Below are positions 8,061 through 14,353 of a stretch of DNA of 64,000 nucleotides, piece by piece. The DNA is from Nitratidesulfovibrio sp. (lineage in GTDB: Bacteria > Desulfobacterota > Desulfovibrionia > Desulfovibrionales > Desulfovibrionaceae). Position 1 is the first letter of the stretch, and each line of letters begins with the position of its first letter. The notes under the pieces are model-generated. The model searched no databases. It was not told where the DNA came from and saw only the letters and a list, made by a program, of their open reading frames with translations. Both the position numbers and the translations under genes were made by a program. Where the stretch lies: positions 310,001 through 374,000 of the forward strand of contig NZ_JBDXXH010000002.1 in the NCBI RefSeq assembly GCF_040373385.1, in the 5' to 3' direction.

Positions 8061-9881
8061 ATGTGCCGGGGGTGCTTTTTGTCTGTTTTTTGCGAAATAT
8101 CCTGCATAGATTCCCATATTCTGCGTGAGCTTATCCATGTTCATAAAGAAATCTGCTCCCAACCCCCTTCCGCCGAACAGGTCCGCGCGTGGGAAGGGTC
8201 CATTGAAATCTTAAAGCGGTTGTGTCCGCAGTTGCCGGCGGAATACTCGCTTATCTTCGAATTTGTCCTGCCAAGGGAACGGGGGCGTAGGCCAGACGTC
8301 ATTCTGCTTTCGCAGAACGTGGCCTACGTTTTTGAGTTTAAAGAAAGCAAAACCCCAGGGCGGGCCCATGTGGACCAGGTGGCCGCCTATTGCCGAGACC
8401 TGGCAGAATACCATGCCGGCAGCCGCGGTAAGCGCATCGTCCCCTTGCTGGTCATGGCCGGGGCAGAGGGGCTGCGGAAGCAGTCCGGCGATGTCCGCAT
8501 CTACAGTCCAGATACCCTAGAGCAAGACATCGCGCAGATTGTCGATTGCACAGATCCCCCGGGCGATGTCGCCGCCTTCCTGGAAGGGGATTACGAGCCC
8601 CTGCCCAGCCTGGTGCATGCTGCAAAGCTGCTGTTCGAAAAAGAACCCCTGCCCCAAATTCGCCGCGCAGAAAGCGTGGGCATTCCAGATACCCTGCAGG
8701 TGCTGCACGAATACGCCGGGCGCGCCCTGCAGGCTGGCGAAAAGGTGCTGGCGCTTGTTACCGGTGTGCCCGGCTCTGGCAAAACGCTGGTGGGCTTGCA
8801 GTTCACCTACGATCAAAGCGAGCAGGGCGCCAACAACGCCGTCTTTCTGTCTGGCAATGGCCCCCTGGTAGAGCTGCTGCAGTACGCCCTTAAGAACAAG
8901 ATCTTCGTCCAGGACGTGCACGGCTTCCTCAAGCAGTATGGCGGCGGCAGCACGCGCATCCCGCGTGAACGCATCTGGATCTACGACGAGGCGCAGCGCG
9001 CCTGGGACGATGAGCGCGCCAAAGACAAGCGCGGCCCCCAGGCCCTTTCAGAGCCCAACGACTTCGCCCGGCTGGCCTCGCGCGTGGATGGCGGGGTGAT
9101 GATCATCGGCCTGATCGGCGAAGGGCAAGAGATTCACCTTGGCGAAGAGGCTGGCATCTCGCAGTGGAACGACGCCCTGGCCGCCGTGCCCGACGACTGG
9201 ACCGTGGTCTGCCCGCCGCACGTGGCCCACGTGTTCACCAGCGCAAAGCAGTGCGTGCCGGAAGGGCTGCTAAACCTTAGCGCCTCGTTGTGTACGCACC
9301 GCGCGTTAGGCCTGCAAGAGTGGGTGCGCCTGTTGCTGGATGGCAAGCTGGCCCAGACGCACGTGCTGGCCGGCACGCTGCGCGAAGACCTGTTCCCCGT
9401 CTACGTTACCCGCAACGTAGAATCTACAAAGAAGCACGCGCGCGAACGCTACCTCGGCAACCTAGGCCGCCGCTTCGGCCTGCTGGCATCGTCCAAGGCC
9501 AAGAACCTGGCCGATCACGGCATACCCAACGACTACGCAGCCACCAAGCGGGTGCGCAAAGGTCCCTGGTTCAGCGATGACCCGGACCACCCCGGCTCCT
9601 GCTGCCAACTGGATAGCGTGGCTGCCGAATTTGCCTGCCAAGGGCTAGAACTAGACTTTCCCATTGTTGCTTGGGGCGATGACCTTACCTGGAACGGCGT
9701 GGCCTGGGCTTCTCCCCCTGGCGGCCGATCCAAGGCCAAGAACCCGCACCAGCTGCGCCTTAATAGCTACCGCGTGCTGCTCACCCGTGGCCGCGATGGC
9801 ATGGTGATCTTTGTGCCCGCGGGTAAAGAAATGGATGCCTCGTTCGAGGCGCTAGTGACCGCCGGTTGCGCGGTAATGTGA
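8061..9881 (+). CDS. DUF2075-type helicase with N-terminal PD-(D/E)XK nuclease domain
   Basis: 606 aa from the ATG at 8061 (TTG at 8055 also possible; ribosome site weak). The N-terminal domain has Asp79 (GRRPDVILL) and Glu92-x-Lys94 (YVFEFKESK), a PD-(D/E)XK nuclease pattern. The motor follows: Walker A GVPGSGKT (residues 235-242), Walker B WIYDEAQRAW with DEAQ at 309-312, and a C-terminal motif VLLTRGRDGMVIFVP. These are the marks of DUF2075 / Schlafen-group-3-like DNA/RNA helicases, often found in defence islands. GC content jumps within the first 70 nt of the gene from AT-rich to host-like, so the junction of two acquisitions lies near 8.1 kb. Expected to bind and perhaps cleave nucleic acid; target unknown. 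Confidence 0.88.
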   Translation: MCRGCFLSVFCEISCIDSHILRELIHVHKEICSQPPSAEQVRAWEGSIEILKRLCPQLPAEYSLIFEFVLPRERGRRPDVILLSQNVAYVFEFKESKTPGRAHVDQVAAYCRDLAEYHAGSRGKRIVPLLVMAGAEGLRKQSGDVRIYSPDTLEQDIAQIVDCTDPPGDVAAFLEGDYEPLPSLVHAAKLLFEKEPLPQIRRAESVGIPDTLQVLHEYAGRALQAGEKVLALVTGVPGSGKTLVGLQFTYDQSEQGANNAVFLSGNGPLVELLQYALKNKIFVQDVHGFLKQYGGGSTRIPRERIWIYDEAQRAWDDERAKDKRGPQALSEPNDFARLASRVDGGVMIIGLIGEGQEIHLGEEAGISQWNDALAAVPDDWTVVCPPHVAHVFTSAKQCVPEGLLNLSASLCTHRALGLQEWVRLLLDGKLAQTHVLAGTLREDLFPVYVTRNVESTKKHARERYLGNLGRRFGLLASSKAKNLADHGIPNDYAATKRVRKGPWFSDDPDHPGSCCQLDSVAAEFACQGLELDFPIVAWGDDLTWNGVAWASPPGGRSKAKNPHQLRLNSYRVLLTRGRDGMVIFVPAGKEMDASFEALVTAGCAVM

Positions 9882-9891
9882 GGGGAGGGGA

Positions 9892-10314
9892 GTGCAGTTC
9901 GGGCGTTGTGTCTCTTGGTCTGTGGGTGCCAGTATGCTTGTTGCTGTAGCCGTTGTGCTTATCGTATGCGCTTTTTGGATATATCACAGGCGTAGGGTTG
10001 TTAATCAGGGTAATATCGCTGAGTATTTAAAGGGTGTGTCTGTAGGGCGCCTGTTGCGGGGGTGGAAAGAGTCTACGGATGCGGCAAGGGGTGAAAAGCA
10101 GTGGATTAATGAGCGATTGTCATGGCTTTTCTTGCCGCAGGCAATGCTCATGGCAGCCTTGGCGACTGTTATTGCTGTGTTTTCAAATTGTGACGTTGGT
10201 AGGTATGCGGGTTTTGTTTTTTTGATTATTGGTGTTGGTTTTTTTCAAGTTTATTGGTGCTCGTTTTGGTTTTTTCTGCTGTTAGGATGTATGGAGAATG
10301 GAGAGATAGAATAA
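9892..10314 (+). CDS. Small membrane protein following the nuclease-helicase
   Basis: 140 aa from GTG at 9892, with the strong site AGGGGAGGGG directly upstream, 10 nt after the helicase stop. Hydrophobic segments at about 9-28 (SVGASMLVAVAVVLIVCAFW), 78-96 (SWLFLPQAMLMAALATVIAV), 104-119 and 120-135. Between the first two lies a basic cytosolic region ending in QWINERLSWLFLPQ. AT-rich. The pattern of a long soluble helix running into a helix with an N-x-R-x-S/T motif recurs in the membrane protein at 10684. A membrane effector or anchor is plausible but not demonstrated. Confidence 0.65.
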   Translation: MQFGRCVSWSVGASMLVAVAVVLIVCAFWIYHRRRVVNQGNIAEYLKGVSVGRLLRGWKESTDAARGEKQWINERLSWLFLPQAMLMAALATVIAVFSNCDVGRYAGFVFLIIGVGFFQVYWCSFWFFLLLGCMENGEIE

Positions 10315-10514
10315 TTGCACACTATAGGATTATAGAATCTATAGATGGTCTTGGGTATATTGTTACGTTTGGGTGTGCCCCGCAATGGCCATCGTATTGT
10401 GCTCAGATTGTCCCTCTGATTTTCCCTTTGATGTTTGCAGGAGTGTGGAGTTTTGTGTTTTTTTGGTTTTGTGCGGAGTGGTACCCTTTGCCTGTGTATT
10501 GGGTGGCGGTGTGA
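10287..10514 (+). CDS. Possible very small membrane protein overlapping the preceding gene
   Basis: 75 aa from the ATG at 10287, overlapping the previous gene by 28 nt in another frame. It has a soluble start (MYGEWRDRIIAHYRIIESID) and one long hydrophobic stretch (AQIVPLIFPLMFAGVWSFVF) with a following FWFCAEW. The ribosome site is poor (TTAGG). Retained because the frame is AT-rich, open and encodes a sensible membrane topology, as its neighbours do; it could still be chance. Confidence 0.4.
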   Translation: MYGEWRDRIIAHYRIIESIDGLGYIVTFGCAPQWPSYCAQIVPLIFPLMFAGVWSFVFFWFCAEWYPLPVYWVAV

Positions 10515-10683
10515 TTGCAATGATGCTTAAGATTTAGCGTAGTGCTGTTTTGTGGTGGTGCGCAGCGCTTAGCCTTCTGTTGTGTTAGTTTGATTTCGTA
10601 GTTGTATCGTATGTTTTTGTGTCGTTGTAGTGGCGTAGCTGTTTTATGTGCTGTTTTTTTCTGTGCTGTTTTGATGGAGGGGC

Positions 10684-11235
10684 ATGTGTAATAAGGGTGC
10701 TGATGATGTTGAGAAAAAATGGGCAATGGCGCATTCGCTGATAAAGCTCGAAAATGATTTGGTTAATCACCGGATGACTGCTGTTCTTGCTTCGAATGCA
10801 TTTTTATTTGCAGCTTTCTTGGGGGTTGGGGATAGGCTGCTCGCGCGTGTCTGTGCTGGTTTTGATTTCAAGTTTTATGCAATGATGTTTGTAATGCTAG
10901 TAATTCCTGTGTGTGGATATGTTATATCCAGGGGGGCTGCTGTTGGTGTCCGCGCTGCAAGTCGTCACATATGCGCGTCTAGGTATTGGTTTTGTGCGTG
11001 GTGTGATGGTGATATTGCTGATGTCCCAAGGCTTGTGGGGAGAAAATGTAGTGCTGATTTTTTATTGATAGTATGGAATGATTCTCCGTATGAGCAAGGT
11101 GAAATTGGTGGTTATAAGATTGATATAGCAGAACTTGGGTCTGGTGTGCCTTGTATTCCAGTTGTTTTGGCAAGGATATGGGTTCTTATGTTTGCTGTAG
11201 TGCTTATTTGCTTTGCGTATTTTGTACAGGGATAG
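10684..11235 (+). CDS. Small membrane protein with N-terminal NHR-type juxtamembrane motif
   Basis: 183 aa from ATG at 10684 with a good site (GGAGGGG, 4 nt upstream). The N-terminus WAMAHSLIKLENDLVNHRM leads into a hydrophobic helix (ASNAFLFAAFLGVGD), then FYAMMFVMLVIPVCGYVIS, a soluble Cys-containing loop of ~60 residues, and a C-terminal helix (VLMFAVVLICFAYF). The LENDLVNHRM-TM arrangement is common in small uncharacterised bacterial membrane proteins and parallels the protein at 9892. AT-rich. The broken insertion sequence begins 3 nt after its stop codon. Confidence 0.65.
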   Translation: MCNKGADDVEKKWAMAHSLIKLENDLVNHRMTAVLASNAFLFAAFLGVGDRLLARVCAGFDFKFYAMMFVMLVIPVCGYVISRGAAVGVRAASRHICASRYWFCAWCDGDIADVPRLVGRKCSADFLLIVWNDSPYEQGEIGGYKIDIAELGSGVPCIPVVLARIWVLMFAVVLICFAYFVQG

Positions 11236-11237
11236 TA

Positions 11238-11692
11238 TTCACCTGACACTGCCGTGCCCGGCGGGGGGCTGATCAGGCTGCCTGCTGCCCTTCGCTGCCC
11301 TCTTCCGGGTGGCCCTCGGGAGGGCCATCAAGGAAAGCTTGGTAGGGTGTCCGACCGTTCATGTTTCTGCCTTGGTGCGCCCGCTCGTGGTTGTAGTGGT
11401 GCAGGTAAGCGTCCAGGTCCGTCTGCATTTCGTCTAAGGACTCGCACCAGTTCCTGCGCCCCTGAATCCTGAAATGCTCGTTGAGCAATGTCCTGTGCAG
11501 CCGCTCCACAAAGCCGTTGCTTTACGGGCGTCTGACGCGGGTTGTCCAGTGTTCGATGTCTTCCTGTTGTAGGAACAACTCGTAGGGATGCCTGTCGGGA
11601 CGCCCGCAGAATTCCCGGCCATTATCCGAAAGCGCCGTGATGACCGGCGTGTCGTGCTCCTCGAATAAGGGCAGCAAGTCCCATGCGTTTCG
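11238..11692 (-). mobile_element. Truncated IS481-type insertion sequence
   Basis: One terminus appears to be preserved at 11238-11253 (TTCACCTGACACTGCC), 3 nt past the stop of the preceding gene, followed by the 3' part of a transposase gene read on the minus strand. The other side ends abruptly at about 11692, where an unrelated terminator begins, so the 5' half of the element, including the first catalytic Asp, is missing. Confidence 0.7.
11273..11692 (-). pseudogene. IS481-family transposase remnant with internal stop
   Basis: Read on the minus strand, the frame gives WDLLPLFEEHDTPVITALSD, NGREFCG, then RVRRP, a TAA stop at 11522-11524, and, in the same frame, SNGFVERLHRTLLNEHF to the end (YNHERAHQGRNMNGRTPYQ). 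Intact relatives have Gln at the stop position (RPQSNGFVERLH), so a CAA-to-TAA change is the likely lesion. The second Asp (SDNG) and the C-terminal Glu region of the DDE integrase core remain; the N-terminal HTH and first Asp are gone. Non-functional. Confidence 0.85.
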
Positions 11693-11726
11693 CCCGCCGG
11701 TGGCCTGACCACCGGCGGGTTTTTCG
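11693..11726 (+). terminator. Rho-independent terminator
   Basis: An 11-bp stem, CCCGCCGGTGG (11693-11703) and CCACCGGCGGG (11709-11719), with loop CCTGA, runs directly into TTTTTCGTTT. It sits exactly at the truncation point of the transposase remnant and would stop plus-strand transcription from the island before the toxin-antitoxin pair. Confidence 0.8.
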
Positions 11727-11826
11727 TTTGCGGGGCAAAGCCCGCGCGGGTGGCAGTTGGATGTCTTGAATCGTATGCCGTGCGTGAGATGAAAGAAGGC
11801 CCGGGACTTCAAGATGCTTGACGTTG

Positions 11827-11844
11827 TGTATCCAAATGGATACA
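11827..11844. promoter_or_regulatory. Palindromic operator upstream of the toxin-antitoxin pair
   Basis: TGTATCC-AAAT-GGATACA is a perfect 7+7 inverted repeat ending 8 nt before the toxin ATG. Its position and symmetry fit a binding site for the HTH antitoxin encoded downstream, for autoregulation. The next-best explanation is a chance repeat, which is unlikely at this place. Confidence 0.65.
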
Positions 11845-11852
11845 AGTGCCGT

Positions 11853-12158
11853 ATGAACACGTTCTTCCGCACGGATGTTTTCGCCAAGTGGCTGAACGGC
11901 CTCAAGGACATGGCGGGAAAGGCCCGGATACTCGTGCGGATACGGTCGGCTGAGGCGGGCAACTTCGGTGACTGCGAACCGGTAGGCGAGGGCGTCTCCG
12001 AAATGCGCATTCACGCGGGACCGGGATACCGGGTCTACTTCACTCGCCGGGGCGAGACGATCTACCTGCTGCTCGCGGGTGGCGACAAGTCCAGCCAGAA
12101 GCGTGATATCGTGCTTGCCAAGAGGCTGGCGCGGGAATTGGAGGATAGCCATGACTAA
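11853..12158 (+). CDS. RelE/HigB-like (Gp49-family) toxin
   Basis: 101 aa from the ATG at 11853; a longer in-frame start at 11814 would run through the operator. The sequence FFRTDVFAKWLNGLKD, ARILVRIRSAEAGNFGD, GVSEMRIHAGPGYRVYF and LAGGDKSSQKRDI matches the COG3657 family of small RelE/ParE-superfamily toxins, which usually cleave mRNA at the ribosome. The toxin gene comes first and its last 8 nt overlap the antitoxin start, as in HigBA-type modules. Host-like GC. Likely helps stabilise the region. Confidence 0.85.
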   Translation: MNTFFRTDVFAKWLNGLKDMAGKARILVRIRSAEAGNFGDCEPVGEGVSEMRIHAGPGYRVYFTRRGETIYLLLAGGDKSSQKRDIVLAKRLARELEDSHD

Positions 12159-12441
12159 GATTGCCAGATTCGATGCCGCCGAATTTCTCGACAGCGAAGA
12201 AGCCATCGCCGCATACCTTTCGGCAGCGCTCGAAGACCCGAACCCGGATGTGTTCCTTGTGGCGGTTGCCGACGTGGCCAAGGCCCGTGGCATGAGTCAG
12301 CTTGCCAAGGACGCGGGCCTTGGCCGTGAGAGCCTGTACAAGACCCTCGCACCTGGGGCGCAGCCTCGCTACGGGACCATCGTCAAGCTGCTCGGGGCCA
12401 TGGGCGTTTCGCTTCAGGCCAAGCCCAAGGTGGCTGCCTGA
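12151..12441 (+). CDS. HigA-like HTH antitoxin
   Basis: 96 aa from the ATG at 12151 (site TTGGAGG upstream), overlapping the toxin end. N-terminal FDAAEFLDSEEAIAAYLSAA and an HTH region VAKARGMSQLAKDAGLGRES followed by LYKTLAPGAQPRYGTIVKLL are characteristic of the addiction-module antidote family partnered with COG3657 toxins. It should neutralise the toxin and bind the palindrome at 11827-11844. Confidence 0.88.
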   Translation: MTKIARFDAAEFLDSEEAIAAYLSAALEDPNPDVFLVAVADVAKARGMSQLAKDAGLGRESLYKTLAPGAQPRYGTIVKLLGAMGVSLQAKPKVAA

Positions 12442-12502
12442 TCGCGTAGGCATCAATGCGCTTGCATGCCGTTGCACGGCACCGCGCACTGGTCCGCGAA
12501 CC

Positions 12503-12538
12503 AAGCAGGGCCGGGAGAGTCTCTCGGCTCTGCTTTTG
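12503..12538 (+). terminator. Terminator after the toxin-antitoxin pair
   Basis: An imperfect stem (AAGCAGGGCCGGGAGA against TCTCGGCTCTGCTT, with wobble pairs and bulges) is followed by TTTTGT. It lies 62 nt after the antitoxin stop. Confidence 0.6.
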
Positions 12539-12582
12539 TATGTAGAAAATCCCGCGTTATGCACGAGATTTTCTACATACAA
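12536..12582. repeat. 16-bp perfect inverted repeat
   Basis: TTGTATGTAGAAAATC (12536-12551) and GATTTTCTACATACAA (12567-12582) with a 15-nt spacer. AT-rich arms with no T-tract of their own; not a normal terminator. It lies between the toxin-antitoxin terminator and the tRNA terminator and could be a recombination or protein-binding site. Confidence 0.6.
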
Positions 12583-12584
12583 GA

Positions 12585-12615
12585 AATGGGTTGTGACATG
12601 TTGTCACAACCCATT
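12585..12615 (-). terminator. Hairpin terminator of tRNA-Pro
   Basis: A 14-bp perfect stem (AATGGGTTGTGACA, 12585-12598; TGTCACAACCCATT, 12602-12615) with a 3-nt loop, beginning 8 nt past the CCA end of the tRNA on the minus strand and followed there by TTCTTGTATG. Confidence 0.65.
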
Positions 12616-12622
12616 GTTTTCA

Positions 12623-12699
12623 TGGTCGGAACGACTGGATTCGAACCAGCGACCCCCTGCTCCCAAGGCAGGTGCGCTACCAGGCTGCGCTACGTTCCG
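12623..12699 (-). tRNA. tRNA-Pro (anticodon UGG)
   Basis: Read on the minus strand: acceptor CGGAACG pairs with CGTTCCG, a D arm with GCGCAGCCTGGTAGCGC, anticodon loop CTTGGGA between CCTGC and GCAGG, and a T arm with GGTTCGAATCC. The discriminator A and a templated CCA are present. The 3' end points into the accessory island, the usual arrangement for an integration site. Confidence 0.95.
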
Positions 12700-13433
12700 G
12701 CGGGGCCACGGCGTCGGCGTCGTGGCGTACGGTGGTCAGATAGTCGAAAGCGTGTCGCGGTGCAAGGGGAAAAGGGGATGCGGCCAGTTGGCAGGGTGCT
12801 GGCGGGGAACCCAGCGATACGGAAACAGCGTGTGCGGAAAAGGAGCAGGCCGTGGTTAAGGTGAAGGGACAGGGGGGGGCTGGGTGCTGGCGGCGAGGTT
12901 CGTGCTTGGGCTATCGTCGTTCAGTGCCGTGGCGCAGGCTTGATCTGAAAACCCTCGATTTGCTCCGGCTTGAGTCGTCCCGCCTTGGTCTGTAGTCGTC
13001 CAAGCTTGATCTGGCTTCCTGTTCCGTTCTGAAGGTGCCAGCCCCCGCGCATGGCTCGTGTCCGCCCCCGCGCCGTGGCCGCGTTCATCCTCTCGCGTCT
13101 CACAAGCCCATCCTCGTACTCATCCCCGTGCGTATCCCGTGCCCATTCGCACGCAGTTTGCGCTACATATTTTTTATAGTGCGCCCAAGTTGCCTTTTCG
13201 CGTAATGCTATGAAATTAAAGTGTATGTTCAAGGTCTAGCCCTGCGAGGCAAGGAATTTTTTCGCGTGGCGCGTTATTTCGCGCACGGCTCGCTTGACGA
13301 CAGGGTGGAAGGTGCGTATTTACGCATCTCCTTACCAATTGGCAGCGTTCTTGTTTCCCTCGTTCGATCTTCGCATGTGCAAAGCTCCGGACAGATGAAA
13401 AGAAGAGCCTGAGAAAATTCCGGAGTATCACAC
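12700..13433. other. 734-bp region without a supported gene
   Basis: Open frames here show no recognisable protein and no ribosome sites. The interval presumably holds the promoter of tRNA-Pro (minus strand) and the leader of the RRM gene; AT-rich patches lie at 13165-13225 and 13255-13290. A CGGAG ribosome site precedes the RRM start by 9 nt. Confidence 0.5.
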
Positions 13434-13700
13434 ATGTCCAAGAAGCTCTACGTCGGCAACCTTCCCTTCTCCAGCAGCGAAAGCGACCTGCGCGCCCTGT
13501 TCTCCAACCACGGCGAAGTGCAGTCCGTCGCTCTGATCATGGACCGCGAAACCGGTCGTCCCCGTGGCTTCGGCTTCGTGGAAATGGACGACGACGGCGC
13601 CCGCGCCGCCATGGAAGCCCTTGACGGCCGCGACTTCCAGGGTCGCAGCCTGAAGGTGAACGAAGCGCAGGAACGCGCTCCCCGCCAGCCCCGCTGGTAG
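13434..13700 (+). CDS. Single-RRM RNA-binding protein
   Basis: 88 aa. It consists of one RNA recognition motif: RNP2 KLYVGNLPF at residues 4-12 and RNP1 RGFGFVEM near 44-51, with a short basic tail. Bacterial proteins of this kind are small RNA chaperone-like RRM proteins, often cold-responsive. The gene has its own leader and a strong terminator, so it is probably monocistronic. Confidence 0.92.
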   Translation: MSKKLYVGNLPFSSSESDLRALFSNHGEVQSVALIMDRETGRPRGFGFVEMDDDGARAAMEALDGRDFQGRSLKVNEAQERAPRQPRW

Positions 13701-13727
13701 GTCTTCGCTCCCCCTATCGTCTGGACC

Positions 13728-13762
13728 GGGTCCCGCCCATTTCGGGCGGGACCCTTTCTTTT
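13728..13762 (+). terminator. Rho-independent terminator of the RRM gene
   Basis: An 11-bp stem GGGTCCCGCCC / GGGCGGGACCC (13728-13738, 13744-13754) with a 5-nt loop runs into TTTCTTTT. Confidence 0.9.
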
Positions 13763-13798
13763 CGGCGCGGTTCCGCGCCACAAGCAGGAGGAGACCCT

Positions 13799-14017
13799 AT
13801 GGCCAAGGACGACTATTTCGAAGTGGCAGGCGTGGTGCAGGAAGCCCTGCCCAGCACGCTGTTCCGTGTGGAACTGGAAACGGGCCACACCGTGCTTAGC
13901 CACCTGTGCGGCAAGATGCGCAAGTTCCGCATCCGCATTCTGCCCGGTGACAAGGTGCGTGTCGCCATGTCCCCCTACGACCTGACCAAGGGCCGCATCG
14001 TTTTCCGCGAACGCTAG
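13799..14017 (+). CDS. infA: Translation initiation factor IF-1
   Basis: 72 aa, the usual length. The sequence [40 protein letters not shown] and [20 protein letters not shown] is the S1-like OB fold of IF-1, which binds the 30S A site during initiation. GGAGGAG lies 8 nt upstream of the ATG. It is not in a ribosomal-protein operon here but between its own terminators, next to the RRM gene. Confidence 0.95.
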   Translation: MAKDDYFEVAGVVQEALPSTLFRVELETGHTVLSHLCGKMRKFRIRILPGDKVRVAMSPYDLTKGRIVFRER

Positions 14018-14056
14018 GCGGCCCGCCACGGCCCCGCGCCGTGTCCCGTAGCCTGA

Positions 14057-14094
14057 AGGCCCCTGCCGGTACCGCACCCGTGGGGGCTTTTCGT
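14057..14094 (+). terminator. Terminator of infA
   Basis: GGCCCC...GGGGGC stem with an internal CGGTACCG, followed by TTTTCGTTT at 14088-14096. Confidence 0.7.
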
Positions 14095-14096
14095 TT

Positions 14097-14353
14097 GCTG
14101 GCGACACGGGCTGGGGCGGGGCATGCCGGGTGGTCAGATGCTGCGCCTGCCTCGGTCACGCCCGCAGTACCGCACGTGCGCAGCGACAGTTGCCGTGCCT
14201 GTTCGCCGCGTTTCTGACTGGCTGGAGCCGCCCCGTTTCCCCGCGCGCCCCCTGTCTTTGACACCCCAGGCCGCATGGGGCATTTGGGTAGGGGGGGGGG
14301 CAATGACGGACTGCCGTGCTCCCCGTTTCCCCGTACCCTTTCCGGAGCCGCTC
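14097..14353. other. Leader region of the Fe-S protein gene (gene-free stretch 14018-14353)
   Basis: No separate gene. It contains a run of ten G residues at 14291-14300 just before an in-frame ATG at 14303, an alternative start for the following gene that I do not prefer. Confidence 0.4.

Noticed and set aside
8045..8128. 27-codon open frame at the helicase start
   Set aside because: Too short, and the helicase frame itself continues through the same region with a family-like N-terminus; noted only as a possible trace of rearrangement.
12466..12864. Open frame containing TTGFEPATPCSQGRCATRLRY
   Set aside because: This peptide is the well-known false translation of a tRNA gene read from the wrong strand; here it lies exactly over tRNA-Pro.
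12921..13232. Minus-strand 103-codon open frame
   Set aside because: No ribosome site, no motif, and odd Arg/Gln/Lys composition; probably chance in a leader region.
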